NCBI RefSeq assembly: GCF_035942955.1
Contig: NZ_DASZCQ010000128.1
Location: 1-64,000, forward strand
Direction of reading: 5' to 3'
Source: DASYTH01 sp035942955
GTDB taxonomy: Bacteria > Actinomycetota > Actinomycetes > Mycobacteriales > Pseudonocardiaceae
DNA length: 64,000 bases
Numbering within the stretch: the first letter of the stretch is position 1; every line of letters starts with the position of its first letter. The notes beneath the pieces were generated by a model, which saw nothing but the letters and a program-made list of their open reading frames with translations, was not told where the DNA came from and made no database searches. Of this stretch, positions 8,010 to 15,809 are shown piece after piece. The translations under genes were made by a program, and so were the position numbers.

Positions 8010-8506
8010 GTCAAAGTCAAGCTACAACACAGCATGTCGTAGGAGTTACTGGCCACCAAGCGATTACTCAACGCACGAGCGAGTTGGTGGCATGTGCGAT
8101 AAGAGATTCGCTTCAGAGGGAGACCAATCTTGTTGGGATAACTTCTCTGGCCGCAGGAGCAGATCAGATATTCGCTGGCGTTGTGCTTGCCTTGGGTGGC
8201 CGTATTGTTGCGATATTGCCTGCCAAACATTATGAAGAGTCGTTCGACAAACCCGAACACCTGCTGAACTGTCGTCGCCTGTTGGATCAGGCCGAGCGTG
8301 TCACGTTCTTGCCGTTCGATAGACCCTCGGAGGAAGCGTACTGGGCCGCGGGGCAGGAAATAGTAAGGCGAGCCCATCGCCTCCTGGCCGTATGGGACGG
8401 ACAACCAGCAGGAGGTCTTGGCGGTACTGCTGACGTCGTGCAGTACGCTCGTGCTCAAGGTAAGCCAGTCGAGATTATCTGGCCGGAGGGATCAAGTAGA
8501 GGTTAG
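8006..8506 (+). CDS. SLOG/DprA-like nucleotide-binding protein
   Basis: The 166-residue protein has a Rossmann-like SLOG fold pattern. It reads VVGVTGHQ at residues 11-18, a glycine-rich ITSLAAGADQIFAGV at about 45-59, and a late AVWDGQPAGGLGGTADVVQYA at about 137-157, followed by KPVEIIW. SLOG domains bind NAD-derived or cyclic nucleotides, including the TIR product in the Thoeris effector ThsA. Here the domain is a separate protein translationally coupled (ATGA) to the caspase. It could sense, buffer or degrade the signal. No enzymatic residues can be assigned with confidence. It could also be a LOG-like nucleosidase, though the PGGxGTxxE motif is not intact. Confidence 0.7.
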   Translation: MSQSQATTQHVVGVTGHQAITQRTSELVACAIRDSLQRETNLVGITSLAAGADQIFAGVVLALGGRIVAILPAKHYEESFDKPEHLLNCRRLLDQAERVTFLPFDRPSEEAYWAAGQEIVRRAHRLLAVWDGQPAGGLGGTADVVQYARAQGKPVEIIWPEGSSRG

Positions 8507-8819
8507 TTTCCACCTAGTCTCGGCCGCCGAGAACCAGCGCAGCGCAAGTACCGCATCCACCTACAACGTGCTTAGCGCCGGCCTGCCCGCTGGTCACCTA
8601 CGTCGTCTACCACACCGCCTTCCTCTCACCAGGGCCTACGTCGACACATGACCTGTCCCGTCCAGCCAAGACAGCCGGTCATGTAACACAATGGCTTGGA
8701 GTGTCGACTCATGGTCGCAGATCGACCGCGTTTCACCCCCGCCACATCTCGCCGCCGAGACTCCGGCTCATGCTCGAAGGAGGACCAGATGGTCCTGAAC
8801 GCTGGACGGTGACCTGATC
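8507..8819. other. Gene-free stretch between the TIR-caspase operon and the next gene
   Basis: These 313 bases contain no convincing gene. A good ribosome site (GAAGGAGGACC) at about 8775-8785 precedes an ATG that opens only a seven-codon frame ending at 8814. That frame may be a leader or the site of a lost start. The promoter for the gene at 8820 should be here. Confidence 0.35.
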
Positions 8820-9878
8820 TTGCTTAAGGCGCTTCGGGCGTGGCTTCACGCTACCCTATACCTGTATCGTGCTACTGCTACGAATATGCCGGCACCGACC
8901 TTTGACATTGGAGTGCTACTTGAGGGCAAGGGCGCTCTACGTCAGGCGGCCATGCGACGATTGGCATTCCTACCCACGGAAGCAGCCGTGGTGATCTCAG
9001 TAATGCTACCTGCGAAGATCGGATTGTTGGCCTTTTGTGTATCTCTGATAGTATTCGTTGCGACTCTAAAGCACCGGGTGCATGCCAAAGTTAAGTTGCG
9101 ATCTTGCGCAGATGCACTTCAATTCGCTGTGAATCACGCAAACAAGGCTACGGAACGAATCTTCACGAGCCACGAACAGGCAGCCGTTATTATTCAGAAT
9201 TTTGAGACAAGTCGTGTCAAGTTCGTACTGTCTCTTCGAAGTTTTGGCTTAGACGGTGTCGAGCGTCGATTCGGCATCGGCGAGGGTAGTGAATACATTC
9301 AGACAAATCTCCGCGAGTCGCTCAAGCTGCAGGCCAGATATCTGAAGGAAGAGGCGAAGGAAAAGGCGCATCGTCGAGTGCAAGCGATCACGACCTTCGA
9401 CACAGCGGAGGATCTACTTGGGGCGAGTATTGCAAAATTTCTTCCAATTATCGGTGTCTGGAACGACTCGACTGCCTCTCCGAATTACCAGACTTCCCGG
9501 ATTCCTCGATTGTACCTGCCGCGAGAGAATTGGAAACCAGCACTGAGACGTGCCATTACCTGCGCTTCATCCATTGTGGTGCACCTGTCGGAGATGTCTC
9601 CCGGTGTACGCTACGAATTGGAGACGATCCTCGAGCTTGGTCGTGAGGCAGATACAATTGTAGTGATCTCGGACGGTCCGTCGGTCGATCGTTTTCTGGT
9701 GGAGATTTTAGAGAGTATTACGGGTCAGGCCATAGGCAACGGAGTGACATACGAACCAGTTCGAGCTTCTGACGTGCTCGCCAGATTCCCGCATATTGTT
9801 GAATACAGTACAATTGACCTGTCGAATCTGAGTGAGACGGAGGCGCTGGCCCGAATTCTCGTGGGAGACGACGCCTGA
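8820..9878 (+). CDS. Membrane-anchored protein with a TIR/Rossmann-like C-terminus
   Basis: The 352-residue protein has one hydrophobic span (IGLLAFCVSLIVFVATL, about 66-82) and a long helical, probably coiled region to about residue 205. The C-terminal alpha/beta domain runs from about residue 215. There, ASSIVVHLSEMSPGVRYELE and ILELGREADTIVVISD resemble TIR-like or nucleoside-deoxyribosyltransferase-like proteins that face the cytosol. I do not know a named family. The TTG at 8820 is the only in-frame start before the membrane span apart from ATG 8886, and neither has a strong ribosome site. It lies just downstream of the TIR-caspase operon in the same AT-richer DNA, so it may be an extra effector or a separate defence gene. 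Confidence 0.5.
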   Translation: MLKALRAWLHATLYLYRATATNMPAPTFDIGVLLEGKGALRQAAMRRLAFLPTEAAVVISVMLPAKIGLLAFCVSLIVFVATLKHRVHAKVKLRSCADALQFAVNHANKATERIFTSHEQAAVIIQNFETSRVKFVLSLRSFGLDGVERRFGIGEGSEYIQTNLRESLKLQARYLKEEAKEKAHRRVQAITTFDTAEDLLGASIAKFLPIIGVWNDSTASPNYQTSRIPRLYLPRENWKPALRRAITCASSIVVHLSEMSPGVRYELETILELGREADTIVVISDGPSVDRFLVEILESITGQAIGNGVTYEPVRASDVLARFPHIVEYSTIDLSNLSETEALARILVGDDA

Positions 9879-9952
9879 CTTTGCCTAGCCATCTTTGAAA
9901 TCATCCCGGAGGCTAGCCGGTTGAGCGGACTCTCAGTTGCACGGACGGCAAA

Positions 9953-10969
9953 TCAGGCTTGCGATCCGGCGAGTGGGTGGGGTTCGCCGGTGAGGGCAGC
10001 GAGGGCGGTGGCTACTTCGTGGATGTCTGCGGTGATGTAGGTGATTGTGGTTCCGGCGTTGTTCTTGCTGGTGTGGCCGGCGTAGGCGCGGGCGACGGCG
10101 TAGCCGTGGTGGCGTTCGACCCAGGTGAGGGTGGTGTGGCGGAGCCAGTGGGTGGTGATTTGTTGGGTTGCGACCCAGGGTAGGTATTTGCCGATTCGGG
10201 TCCAGAGGTGGTCGTAGCGTCGGGCGGTGATGGGGTGGCCGTTGCGGTAGCGGAGGAGTTGTTCGGTGGGGGTGGCGCCGCGTTGTTGGGTGTGGTGGAT
10301 GAGGGCGCGCATGAGGGTGGGGGAGACGGGTTGCCAGCGGGTGGTGCCGCCTTTCTCGTGGAGATGGATAAGGCATTGCTCAGGGTCGAGGTCGCAGGGG
10401 CGTAGGGCGAGGGCGCCGGCTCGGCGGCAGGCAGTTTCGGTGTGCAGGCGCAGGAGGAGGGTGTCGAGGTCGGGGTCGTTACCGGTCGTGGCGGCGACCC
10501 GGTTGATCTCGGCGAGTCGCTGGTTGGGGAGGGCGCGGCGGTTGCTGGGGAGCCGGCGCGGCTTGCTCACTCGGAGAGCTGGGTTGTCGGCGTCGGTGAT
10601 GAGTCCGTCTGCGGCGGCGTGGCGGTAGAGGCAGCGGAACGCGGCGATGAGGTGTTCGGTGGCGGAACGGCCGCCGCGGGAGTTCTTCCGGGCGACCAGA
10701 TGGCCTTTGGTCTGCTCGCAGAGTTGCTTGATCTCCAGGGGCGTGGGTTCGTCAATGCGTCGGTCGCCCCAGGTGTCATCGATGCGGCGCCAGTAGGTGG
10801 CGTACGTCCGGCGGGTTCCGTCCGGCACGGCTGCCGAGACCTGGGCGATGTAGTCGCGGAACGTCGGCATCGACCGGTTGTCGGCGGGGTCGGCTCCGAT
10901 CAGTTGCTCGGGGGTGATGCCCATGCGGGCCAGGAGCAGACGCGCGGCGTTGAGGTCGGCGGTGTTCAT
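9953..10969 (-). CDS. Tyrosine recombinase (integrase), first copy
   Basis: The 338-residue protein has a SAM-like N-terminal core-binding domain (about 35-125) and a catalytic domain. The active-site set is complete: Arg182/183 in ETACRRAGAL, Lys206, HWLR at 274-277, His299 in AGHT and Tyr311 in TTITYI. It should integrate and excise the element at a tRNA. ATG 10969 is preceded by a GAGGT ribosome site and overlaps (ATGA) the expected stop of the AbrB-like frame upstream. In this copy that stop is bypassed, because a frameshift puts the AbrB frame in phase with the integrase. It is about two-thirds similar by eye to the second integrase at 19657-20715. Confidence 0.85.
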   Translation of the reverse strand: MNTADLNAARLLLARMGITPEQLIGADPADNRSMPTFRDYIAQVSAAVPDGTRRTYATYWRRIDDTWGDRRIDEPTPLEIKQLCEQTKGHLVARKNSRGGRSATEHLIAAFRCLYRHAAADGLITDADNPALRVSKPRRLPSNRRALPNQRLAEINRVAATTGNDPDLDTLLLRLHTETACRRAGALALRPCDLDPEQCLIHLHEKGGTTRWQPVSPTLMRALIHHTQQRGATPTEQLLRYRNGHPITARRYDHLWTRIGKYLPWVATQQITTHWLRHTTLTWVERHHGYAVARAYAGHTSKNNAGTTITYITADIHEVATALAALTGEPHPLAGSQA

Positions 10970-11422
10970 CTCGGTACCTCGCCGGGTGAGGCCGCGGTGT
11001 GGTGGTCCAGGAGGATCGACTCCAGGAGCGCCATGGTGTAGGCCACGAGCACACCGGCGGTTGGTGGCGGTTGGTGCGGCGGCCACGAGGAGCCGGTCGC
11101 CGGTGTTCAGGCGGCAGACGTGCCGGACGTGGGCCGGGAGCCGGAGGTGGCCCTGACTGGTGATGGAGTCGGCCGCGCCAGCCTGGGAGGTGACGACTAC
11201 TGCCTGGTGTAGCAGCCTGATCGTGATGGGCTGGCCCGGCCACCAACCCAGAGCACGGATCGGCGACCGGTCGGCAAGCCGACCTCGGGCATCGATGGGC
11301 GTCACGGTGTAGTACAGCGTCGGTGTTGGAGTCGGTGCCGACAACGGTGGTAGCGGCAGCCCGGCACCTGCCGTCCGCGTGGATGCCTCCCCAGACACCA
11401 AGGCCGATGCGACGTGCTCCAC
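10966..11422 (-). pseudogene. AbrB-like DNA-binding protein, frameshifted first copy
   Basis: From a GTG at about 11422 the frame reads a SpoVT/AbrB-type module (RGRLADRSPIRALGWWPGQP, then GHLRLPAHVRHVCRLNTGDR and LLVAAAP). It matches the intact copy at 20712-21182 closely. After NRR, near 11068, one extra base shifts the frame. The other frame continues with the expected ending VLVAYTMALLESIL and stops at 10966, overlapping the integrase start by ATGA as in the intact copy. Without that shift the frame runs straight into the integrase with no stop. It is therefore either a disrupted gene or an accidental fusion. A sequencing error would give the same picture. Confidence 0.6.
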
Positions 11423-11458
11423 CAGCGACCCGTACGGCGGGTCCTCGACTCCCGTGCC

Positions 11459-11655
11459 GCGTGTGACGGGTCGGACGGCGGGTCTCCCACACCGCGTTTC
11501 GAGGGCCGTTTGGGACGGGTGTGACGGGATGCGCGGGTACCCGTCACACCCGTCACAGGAGCCGATTGCGCAGGTCGTAGCTCGTTTCGACCCGTCACAG
11601 GAGGTGTGACGGCGTGACGGGGTGGTTGTCACGGGTGTGACGGGTTGGGTGGACC
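11459..11655. repeat. GTGTGACGGG repeat cluster, clt-like site behind the translocase gene
   Basis: At least seven copies of GTGTGACGGG or its complement occur here: 11461, 11519, 11540 (inverted), 11549 (inverted, one change), 11591 (inverted, one change), 11603 (one change) and 11635. Two of them form a perfect 15-bp inverted repeat, 11514-11528 and 11540-11554, with an 11-base loop. The cluster lies between the 3' end of the FtsK/TraB-like gene and the AbrB/integrase genes. In Streptomyces plasmids, clt sites with short repeats recognised by TraB sit near traB, so a similar role is plausible. A role as iterons or an operator for the integrase cassette is also possible. Confidence 0.6.
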
Positions 11656-11660
11656 GGGGG

Positions 11661-13916
11661 TCAGTGGTCATCGGTGTCCACCTGGGGTTGTTCGATGACC
11701 CGTTCGCGGGTGCTTGCGGCCTGGATAGCGGCGCGGATGTCGGCGGTGAGGTAGCCGCGGATCTGCCGGAGCTTGCCGTCGTCGGTGGGGATGCGTTCCC
11801 GGGTGGGGCGGCACCCCACGTCGCGCATCTGCAGGCCGAGTTCCGTTGGGTCCAGGTCGAGGGCTTCGGCCAGCTCGGCGGAGGGCACGAAGTCGCGGCC
11901 GTCGTGCTCGTCGAGATCGTCTCCGAGGTAGTCCACGATGGACGCCAGGGGTTCGGGCAACTCGACCGGCTCCTCCGCGCGGTCGGGAGCCGGGGCGATG
12001 CCGGCACCGATGGCTTTGGCGACGGCGGCGTGATCGAGCACGGGCGCCGTGTCGTGGCCGGCCGCTTGCCCGGTGAGCGTGCCGGCGGCCTCGCGCAGTG
12101 CCCGGCCGCGTTGGCAGAGGGTCTGCCAGTCGTCGTTGGGCATGTAGTAGGTGCGCACGGTCAGCGCGAGCACCTCGGCACCGGCTTGGGTGTCGCCGTC
12201 CGGGCGCAGGATGCCCACTCCCTTGTGTGAGGCGAGCAGCCGGCTGCTGTCGTAGCCGCGGGTGTTCATCTGCTCGCCGAGCACGATGTTGCTGTCGCGC
12301 CAGTCCATGACCCGCAGGGCGAACCGGGAGCCGAGCACGGCGCGGAGTCCACTGGGAATGGTCTTGGAGTCCGGCCGCTGGGTGGCCAGGATGAGGACGA
12401 TGCCGGCGGCCGGTCCCTTCTTGGCCAACCAGGTGAGCAGCTCGCCGACGTATTCTCCGGCGGTGATCTTCTTGCCGTCCACCGTGATCGGGGTGCGGTC
12501 CAGCAGCGGCACTTGGACTTCGTCGATGACGATGGTGGTGATCGGCATGTTCAGCGCGGGGTCGCGGGACATGGCCGGGGTGACCTTCGACTCCGGACAG
12601 GTCACATCGTCGAGTTGCCGCATGCGCCGATACCGGCCCTGCACCTCGCCGATCAGCTCCACCAGCCAGTCCACAAGGGACAGGATGTGCTCGGGCTCGT
12701 CACCGGAGAGGAACCGGTGCGCTACCAGCGCCGCGCCGCGTAGCTGTCCGTTGTCGTCGGAGCCCCAGTCCTTGCCTGCCTTGAAGTCCGCCACGTACAG
12801 CCGGACGAACGGGTCCAGGATCAGCCCGGCCGCAGCCAGCCGGGCCGCGAACGTCTTGCCCTGCCGGGGAATCGCGCCGATCAACAGCGAGGTCCACACC
12901 AACGTCAGCGTGATCGCGCGGTTGCGGGCGTCCCGACCGAACGGGATCGGCCGCCACGCATCCCACCGAGGCACGTCCAGCAGCGGCGTCCGCACCGGTG
13001 GGGAGGCATACGGGTCGGCATCGGCCACCCACATCGACACCCGCCCGGCGTGGCCGCCGTTGCCGCGCACCCGCTCAACGATCAACTGAACCTCGTCGAC
13101 CGCCAACGCCGACGCCAGCGCCTCCCGGTTCTTGATCACGTCCGCGGCCTTACGGGTCGGCGGCAAGTCCACCGTGATCGCCCACCCGCCGCCGGTGTGG
13201 GTGGCGCGCTCGACCAGGCGCAGGGTTTCGTCCTTGCCGATGAGTTTGGCGTCCCGGAACGCATCGACCAGGACTTGCGGGTCCATCGTCCAGGTAAGGG
13301 TGCGCGGGCCGGCGAGCACGGCCTTGCGGCCGGGGCTGCCATCCCGGCGCCGGCCGAGCACCGCCAGGCCCACCGACGCGACACTTGCGACGATCCACAA
13401 CACGCGCGTGCCGTAGATCAACTCAGCGATCGCCACGCCGAGCACCGCGACCACGGTCACGGCGCCGGTGACCTTCCACCGGAACAGCGTGAGTGCGCGG
13501 ATCTCGGTGAACTTGTCCGCGAGTTTCTCGGCCTGCTCGGCGGCCTCCCGGTAGTCCCGCACGGTCACCCACCGACGCCACCACCGCGCCGCCGCCACCA
13601 GGCCGCGGAACACCGCGCCGAGGAACCGCAACGGCGAGCGCAGCACGGCGGCCATGGCATCCTTTGCGGCCTGCTTGGCTTGTGCGCGGCTCTTCAGCCA
13701 CAGGGGGACGCGCCGGGAGCGCAACCACCATGCGGTGAACCGGCCCAGCCGGGGCGAGTAGTAGACCGGCTGGGGCGGCCCGTCGACCAGCTCCGCGTCG
13801 TACACCGGCTCGCCCGGCACCAGGTCTCGAGCATCAGCAGGTCCAGGGAGCGGCGACGACTCGTCGGTGTTCACGGTCTCTCGCCGTGAACGGTCGTCGG
13901 GTACATGGCCGTTCAT
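11661..13916 (-). CDS. FtsK/SpoIIIE (TraB-like) DNA translocase of the AICE
   Basis: This 751-residue protein has two hydrophobic segments at about 148-187 (VTGAVTVVAVLGVAIAELIY, then VLWIVASVASVGLAVLG). The FtsK-type motor has Walker A GAIPRQGKT at 347-355 and Walker B TTIVIDE at 460-466, followed by VLILATQRPDS. A winged-helix-like C-terminus from about residue 680 would read DNA repeats. In AICEs this single ATPase moves double-stranded DNA between mycelia. ATG 13916 overlaps the stop of the upstream membrane protein by four bases. The repeat cluster directly downstream of its stop is a good candidate for its recognition site. Confidence 0.85.
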   Translation of the reverse strand: MNGHVPDDRSRRETVNTDESSPLPGPADARDLVPGEPVYDAELVDGPPQPVYYSPRLGRFTAWWLRSRRVPLWLKSRAQAKQAAKDAMAAVLRSPLRFLGAVFRGLVAAARWWRRWVTVRDYREAAEQAEKLADKFTEIRALTLFRWKVTGAVTVVAVLGVAIAELIYGTRVLWIVASVASVGLAVLGRRRDGSPGRKAVLAGPRTLTWTMDPQVLVDAFRDAKLIGKDETLRLVERATHTGGGWAITVDLPPTRKAADVIKNREALASALAVDEVQLIVERVRGNGGHAGRVSMWVADADPYASPPVRTPLLDVPRWDAWRPIPFGRDARNRAITLTLVWTSLLIGAIPRQGKTFAARLAAAGLILDPFVRLYVADFKAGKDWGSDDNGQLRGAALVAHRFLSGDEPEHILSLVDWLVELIGEVQGRYRRMRQLDDVTCPESKVTPAMSRDPALNMPITTIVIDEVQVPLLDRTPITVDGKKITAGEYVGELLTWLAKKGPAAGIVLILATQRPDSKTIPSGLRAVLGSRFALRVMDWRDSNIVLGEQMNTRGYDSSRLLASHKGVGILRPDGDTQAGAEVLALTVRTYYMPNDDWQTLCQRGRALREAAGTLTGQAAGHDTAPVLDHAAVAKAIGAGIAPAPDRAEEPVELPEPLASIVDYLGDDLDEHDGRDFVPSAELAEALDLDPTELGLQMRDVGCRPTRERIPTDDGKLRQIRGYLTADIRAAIQAASTRERVIEQPQVDTDDH

Positions 13917-14725
13917 CGCCCGTCCCCGCTTCCCGCACCAGCTCCGCCCGTGGGGATCTCGGCGTGCAGCGCGGCGGCGAGCCGAGAGGACAGGCCGCGC
14001 GAGCAGCCGGTGACCTGCCGCACCCACGCCGGAGTGATCACGACACCCGGTGTCCATGCCTGCCGGGCCACCGACAAGTACTCGGCGAACGAGGTGCGCC
14101 GGTTCGGGCCGGTGGCCGGGTGGCGTTCATGAACGGCCGACCCGGCGCGGTGAACGGCGTCCGTGAACGCCACCAGCACCGCTTCAGTCAGCTTGTCCCG
14201 AAGGTCGGTGACGGCTTCGGCGGCGACGAACACCACCAGCGGCGGCACCGAATGCAACACGATCCGCGACAACGAACCGTCCGCATAGGACGCCCAGGTG
14301 TTCATGACGTAGGTAGCGGTGAGCGTGAACCACTTCGCCACCCGCACCCACGGTCCGGTGTGGACCTGGTAGCGGGCGGTGACTTGCTCGGCCCGCAGGA
14401 TTGCCAGCAGCACCAGGGACACCGTCGGGTCGAGCAGCCAGGCGGCCAGCCACGGCAGCGACCACGCCGCTGATCCGGCCGAGGCGAACGCCTGAACGTT
14501 GGTCATGGTGAACGCCAGCCCGAGGCAGATGCCGGCCCAGCAGATGCGGTCCACCTGCGTGCGCACCCGCTCCACTCGCAACGCGACCACGTCCGGATGG
14601 GTCTGGTAGGCGCGCACTTCAGCGGCCTCGGCCGCGTCCTGCGCCAGCCGCTGTGCCCTGGTCAGCGGCACGTGCCGGGCATCATGCGGGTCTGTAACCC
14701 GGCCGGCCGGTGTGGGGGTGGTCAT
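13913..14725 (-). CDS. Spd-like/DUF2637-type membrane protein with DNA-binding-like tail
   Basis: The 270-residue protein has a short N-terminal helical region and four probable membrane spans between about residues 60 and 170. The C-terminal part (TPGVVITPAWVRQVTGCSRG) resembles a helix-turn-helix. Proteins of this layout are found beside the translocase in AICEs and are thought to help plasmid spread between hyphal compartments. ATG 14725 overlaps the stop of the next upstream gene by four bases, and its own stop overlaps the translocase start, so four genes are translationally coupled. Confidence 0.65.
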   Translation of the reverse strand: MTTPTPAGRVTDPHDARHVPLTRAQRLAQDAAEAAEVRAYQTHPDVVALRVERVRTQVDRICWAGICLGLAFTMTNVQAFASAGSAAWSLPWLAAWLLDPTVSLVLLAILRAEQVTARYQVHTGPWVRVAKWFTLTATYVMNTWASYADGSLSRIVLHSVPPLVVFVAAEAVTDLRDKLTEAVLVAFTDAVHRAGSAVHERHPATGPNRRTSFAEYLSVARQAWTPGVVITPAWVRQVTGCSRGLSSRLAAALHAEIPTGGAGAGSGDGR

Positions 14726-15060
14726 CGGCGACCACGTCCGCGGCGGCGGGGCGTGTCCAGGGTGGTCACGGTCAACGCCCGGGTGAGCGCGTACGAGGCG
14801 AACAGGGCCGGCAGGCCGAGCACGGCCAGGAGCAGCCACTTGCTCGTCGCGGGATGGGTGATCACGATCCACTGGACGCCGACGATCAGCCCGGCGGTGA
14901 ACACCACCCGCCCGAACAGCGATAACAACCGCGCTCCGGCCCGCGCGGCGTCGGCCGCCGCCCGTGCCCGGCGGGCTCCGGCTCGCCACACCCACAACAG
15001 CGCCAGCAGCACGCCGACACCGGCCAACAGTTGCTCCGGGGTGAGGTTGAACGTCATCAC
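14722..15060 (-). CDS. Small two- or three-span membrane protein of the AICE
   Basis: The 112-residue protein has hydrophobic segments at about 11-25 (LLAGVGVLLALLWVW), 52-68 (VVFTAGLIVGVQWIVIT) and 74-90 (WLLLAVLGLPALFASYA), with a very basic C-terminus (TPRRRGRGRR). It starts at GTG 15060 or ATG 15057, the latter overlapping the WhiB stop by one base. No known domain is recognised. Its place between WhiB and the Spd-like gene suggests a spread or transfer accessory role. Confidence 0.6.
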   Translation of the reverse strand: MMTFNLTPEQLLAGVGVLLALLWVWRAGARRARAAADAARAGARLLSLFGRVVFTAGLIVGVQWIVITHPATSKWLLLAVLGLPALFASYALTRALTVTTLDTPRRRGRGRR

Positions 15061-15401
15061 GGCCGCTCACCCCCGTCCCGACGCTGCACCCAGGACAGGA
15101 ACACCCGGCGACGGTCGTCGGCCGCGAGCAGGCCCCACACACCGTCAGTGGCGTAACCAGCGGTGCGCAGCTCCCACTCCAGGCACTCACCGGCGACCGG
15201 ACACTCGGCGCAGATCCGCGCCGCTGTTACTCGATCGGCGCGGTCGTCGCCCGACCACGCGGGAACCTCACCGGAGGTGTAGAGCCATTGACACAGGCCC
15301 TGGCGAGACACCGCGTCGTGCAGACGGCTGGTGGATAGGTCCGCGAACCGATCGAGATCGGCCGCAACCCGTTCGTGGAACTCCTCCTCGTGGTTGTTCA
15401 C
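15057..15401 (-). CDS. WhiB-family iron-sulfur transcription regulator
   Basis: The 114-residue protein carries the four conserved cysteines of the family: one in RQGLCQW and the Cx2Cx5C set in ICAECPVAGEC. The GVWGLL turn follows, along with a basic stretch (DDRRR). WhiB-like proteins bind a [4Fe-4S] cluster and act with the housekeeping sigma factor. Encoded in the AICE operon, it probably sets expression of the transfer genes. It overlaps the excisionase gene upstream by four bases (GTGA). Confidence 0.9.
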   Translation of the reverse strand: MNNHEEEFHERVAADLDRFADLSTSRLHDAVSRQGLCQWLYTSGEVPAWSGDDRADRVTAARICAECPVAGECLEWELRTAGYATDGVWGLLAADDRRRVFLSWVQRRDGGERP

Positions 15402-15601
15402 GGCGACACCCCCTCGGAGGTGTCGTCGGCCAGATGTGCCAGCACGTGCGTGGGCACCAACACCCGAGACCGGCGCCGCACGACAGGCAGCATCCCGACC
15501 CGGATCAACCGGCAGACGTGCGGCTGATCAACACCCAGAAGCCACGCGACTTCCGGGATGGAAAGCAATATCGGCGAACCGGCAGAGATAATGGTTTGCA
15601 T
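15398..15601 (-). CDS. Excisionase-like helix-turn-helix protein
   Basis: The 67-residue protein has a MerR/Xis-type winged helix-turn-helix (LLSIPEVAWLLGVDQPHVCR then RVGMLPVVRRRSRVLVP). Such proteins bind near att sites and help the integrase excise the element. It is the first gene of the leftward operon xis-whiB-membrane-spd-ftsK and starts at ATG 15601. The region just upstream carries the repeated GAATATC motif, so its promoter is likely controlled by an element-encoded repressor. Confidence 0.8.
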   Translation of the reverse strand: MQTIISAGSPILLSIPEVAWLLGVDQPHVCRLIRVGMLPVVRRRSRVLVPTHVLAHLADDTSEGVSP

Positions 15602-15699
15602 CGTTGTTGGTCCTTTACTCGATGGTTGCGGCTCGCCGTTTGGGAGCCGTCGCCATCAAGTAAGGCGGCGATGCAATGCGACAACTATGCGGACCTGCG

Positions 15700-15795
15700 A
15701 ATAGAATATTTCGCGGAGGAATATCAGCAGGTCAGAGCCGGGTTAGGGAGGGCCGATATTCTCTACGGGAATATCGAGCGGACAGAATATCCCGC
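15700..15795. promoter_or_regulatory. GAATATC repeat array upstream of the excisionase operon
   Basis: Five copies of GAATAT(C/T) lie at 15704, 15719, 15754 (inverted), 15769 and 15785, at 15-16 base steps apart from one 35-base gap. The central pair makes a perfect inverted repeat CGATATTC-7-GAATATCG at 15754-15776. The array stands out as AT-rich in GC-rich DNA. It lies between the stop of the XRE-TPR gene and the start of the leftward transfer operon. It is best read as an operator array for a dimeric regulator, possibly the XRE-TPR protein. Confidence 0.55.
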
Positions 15796-15809
15796 CAGAG
15801 AATGTTGAT

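Noticed and set aside
11459..11655. CRISPR array
   Set aside because: Repeats are only ten bases, occur in both orientations and have irregular spacing, with no cas genes.
9953..12007. One 684-codon gene covering the integrase and more
   Set aside because: Its first part is a shadow of the translocase gene. Only the AbrB-like part and the integrase are real.
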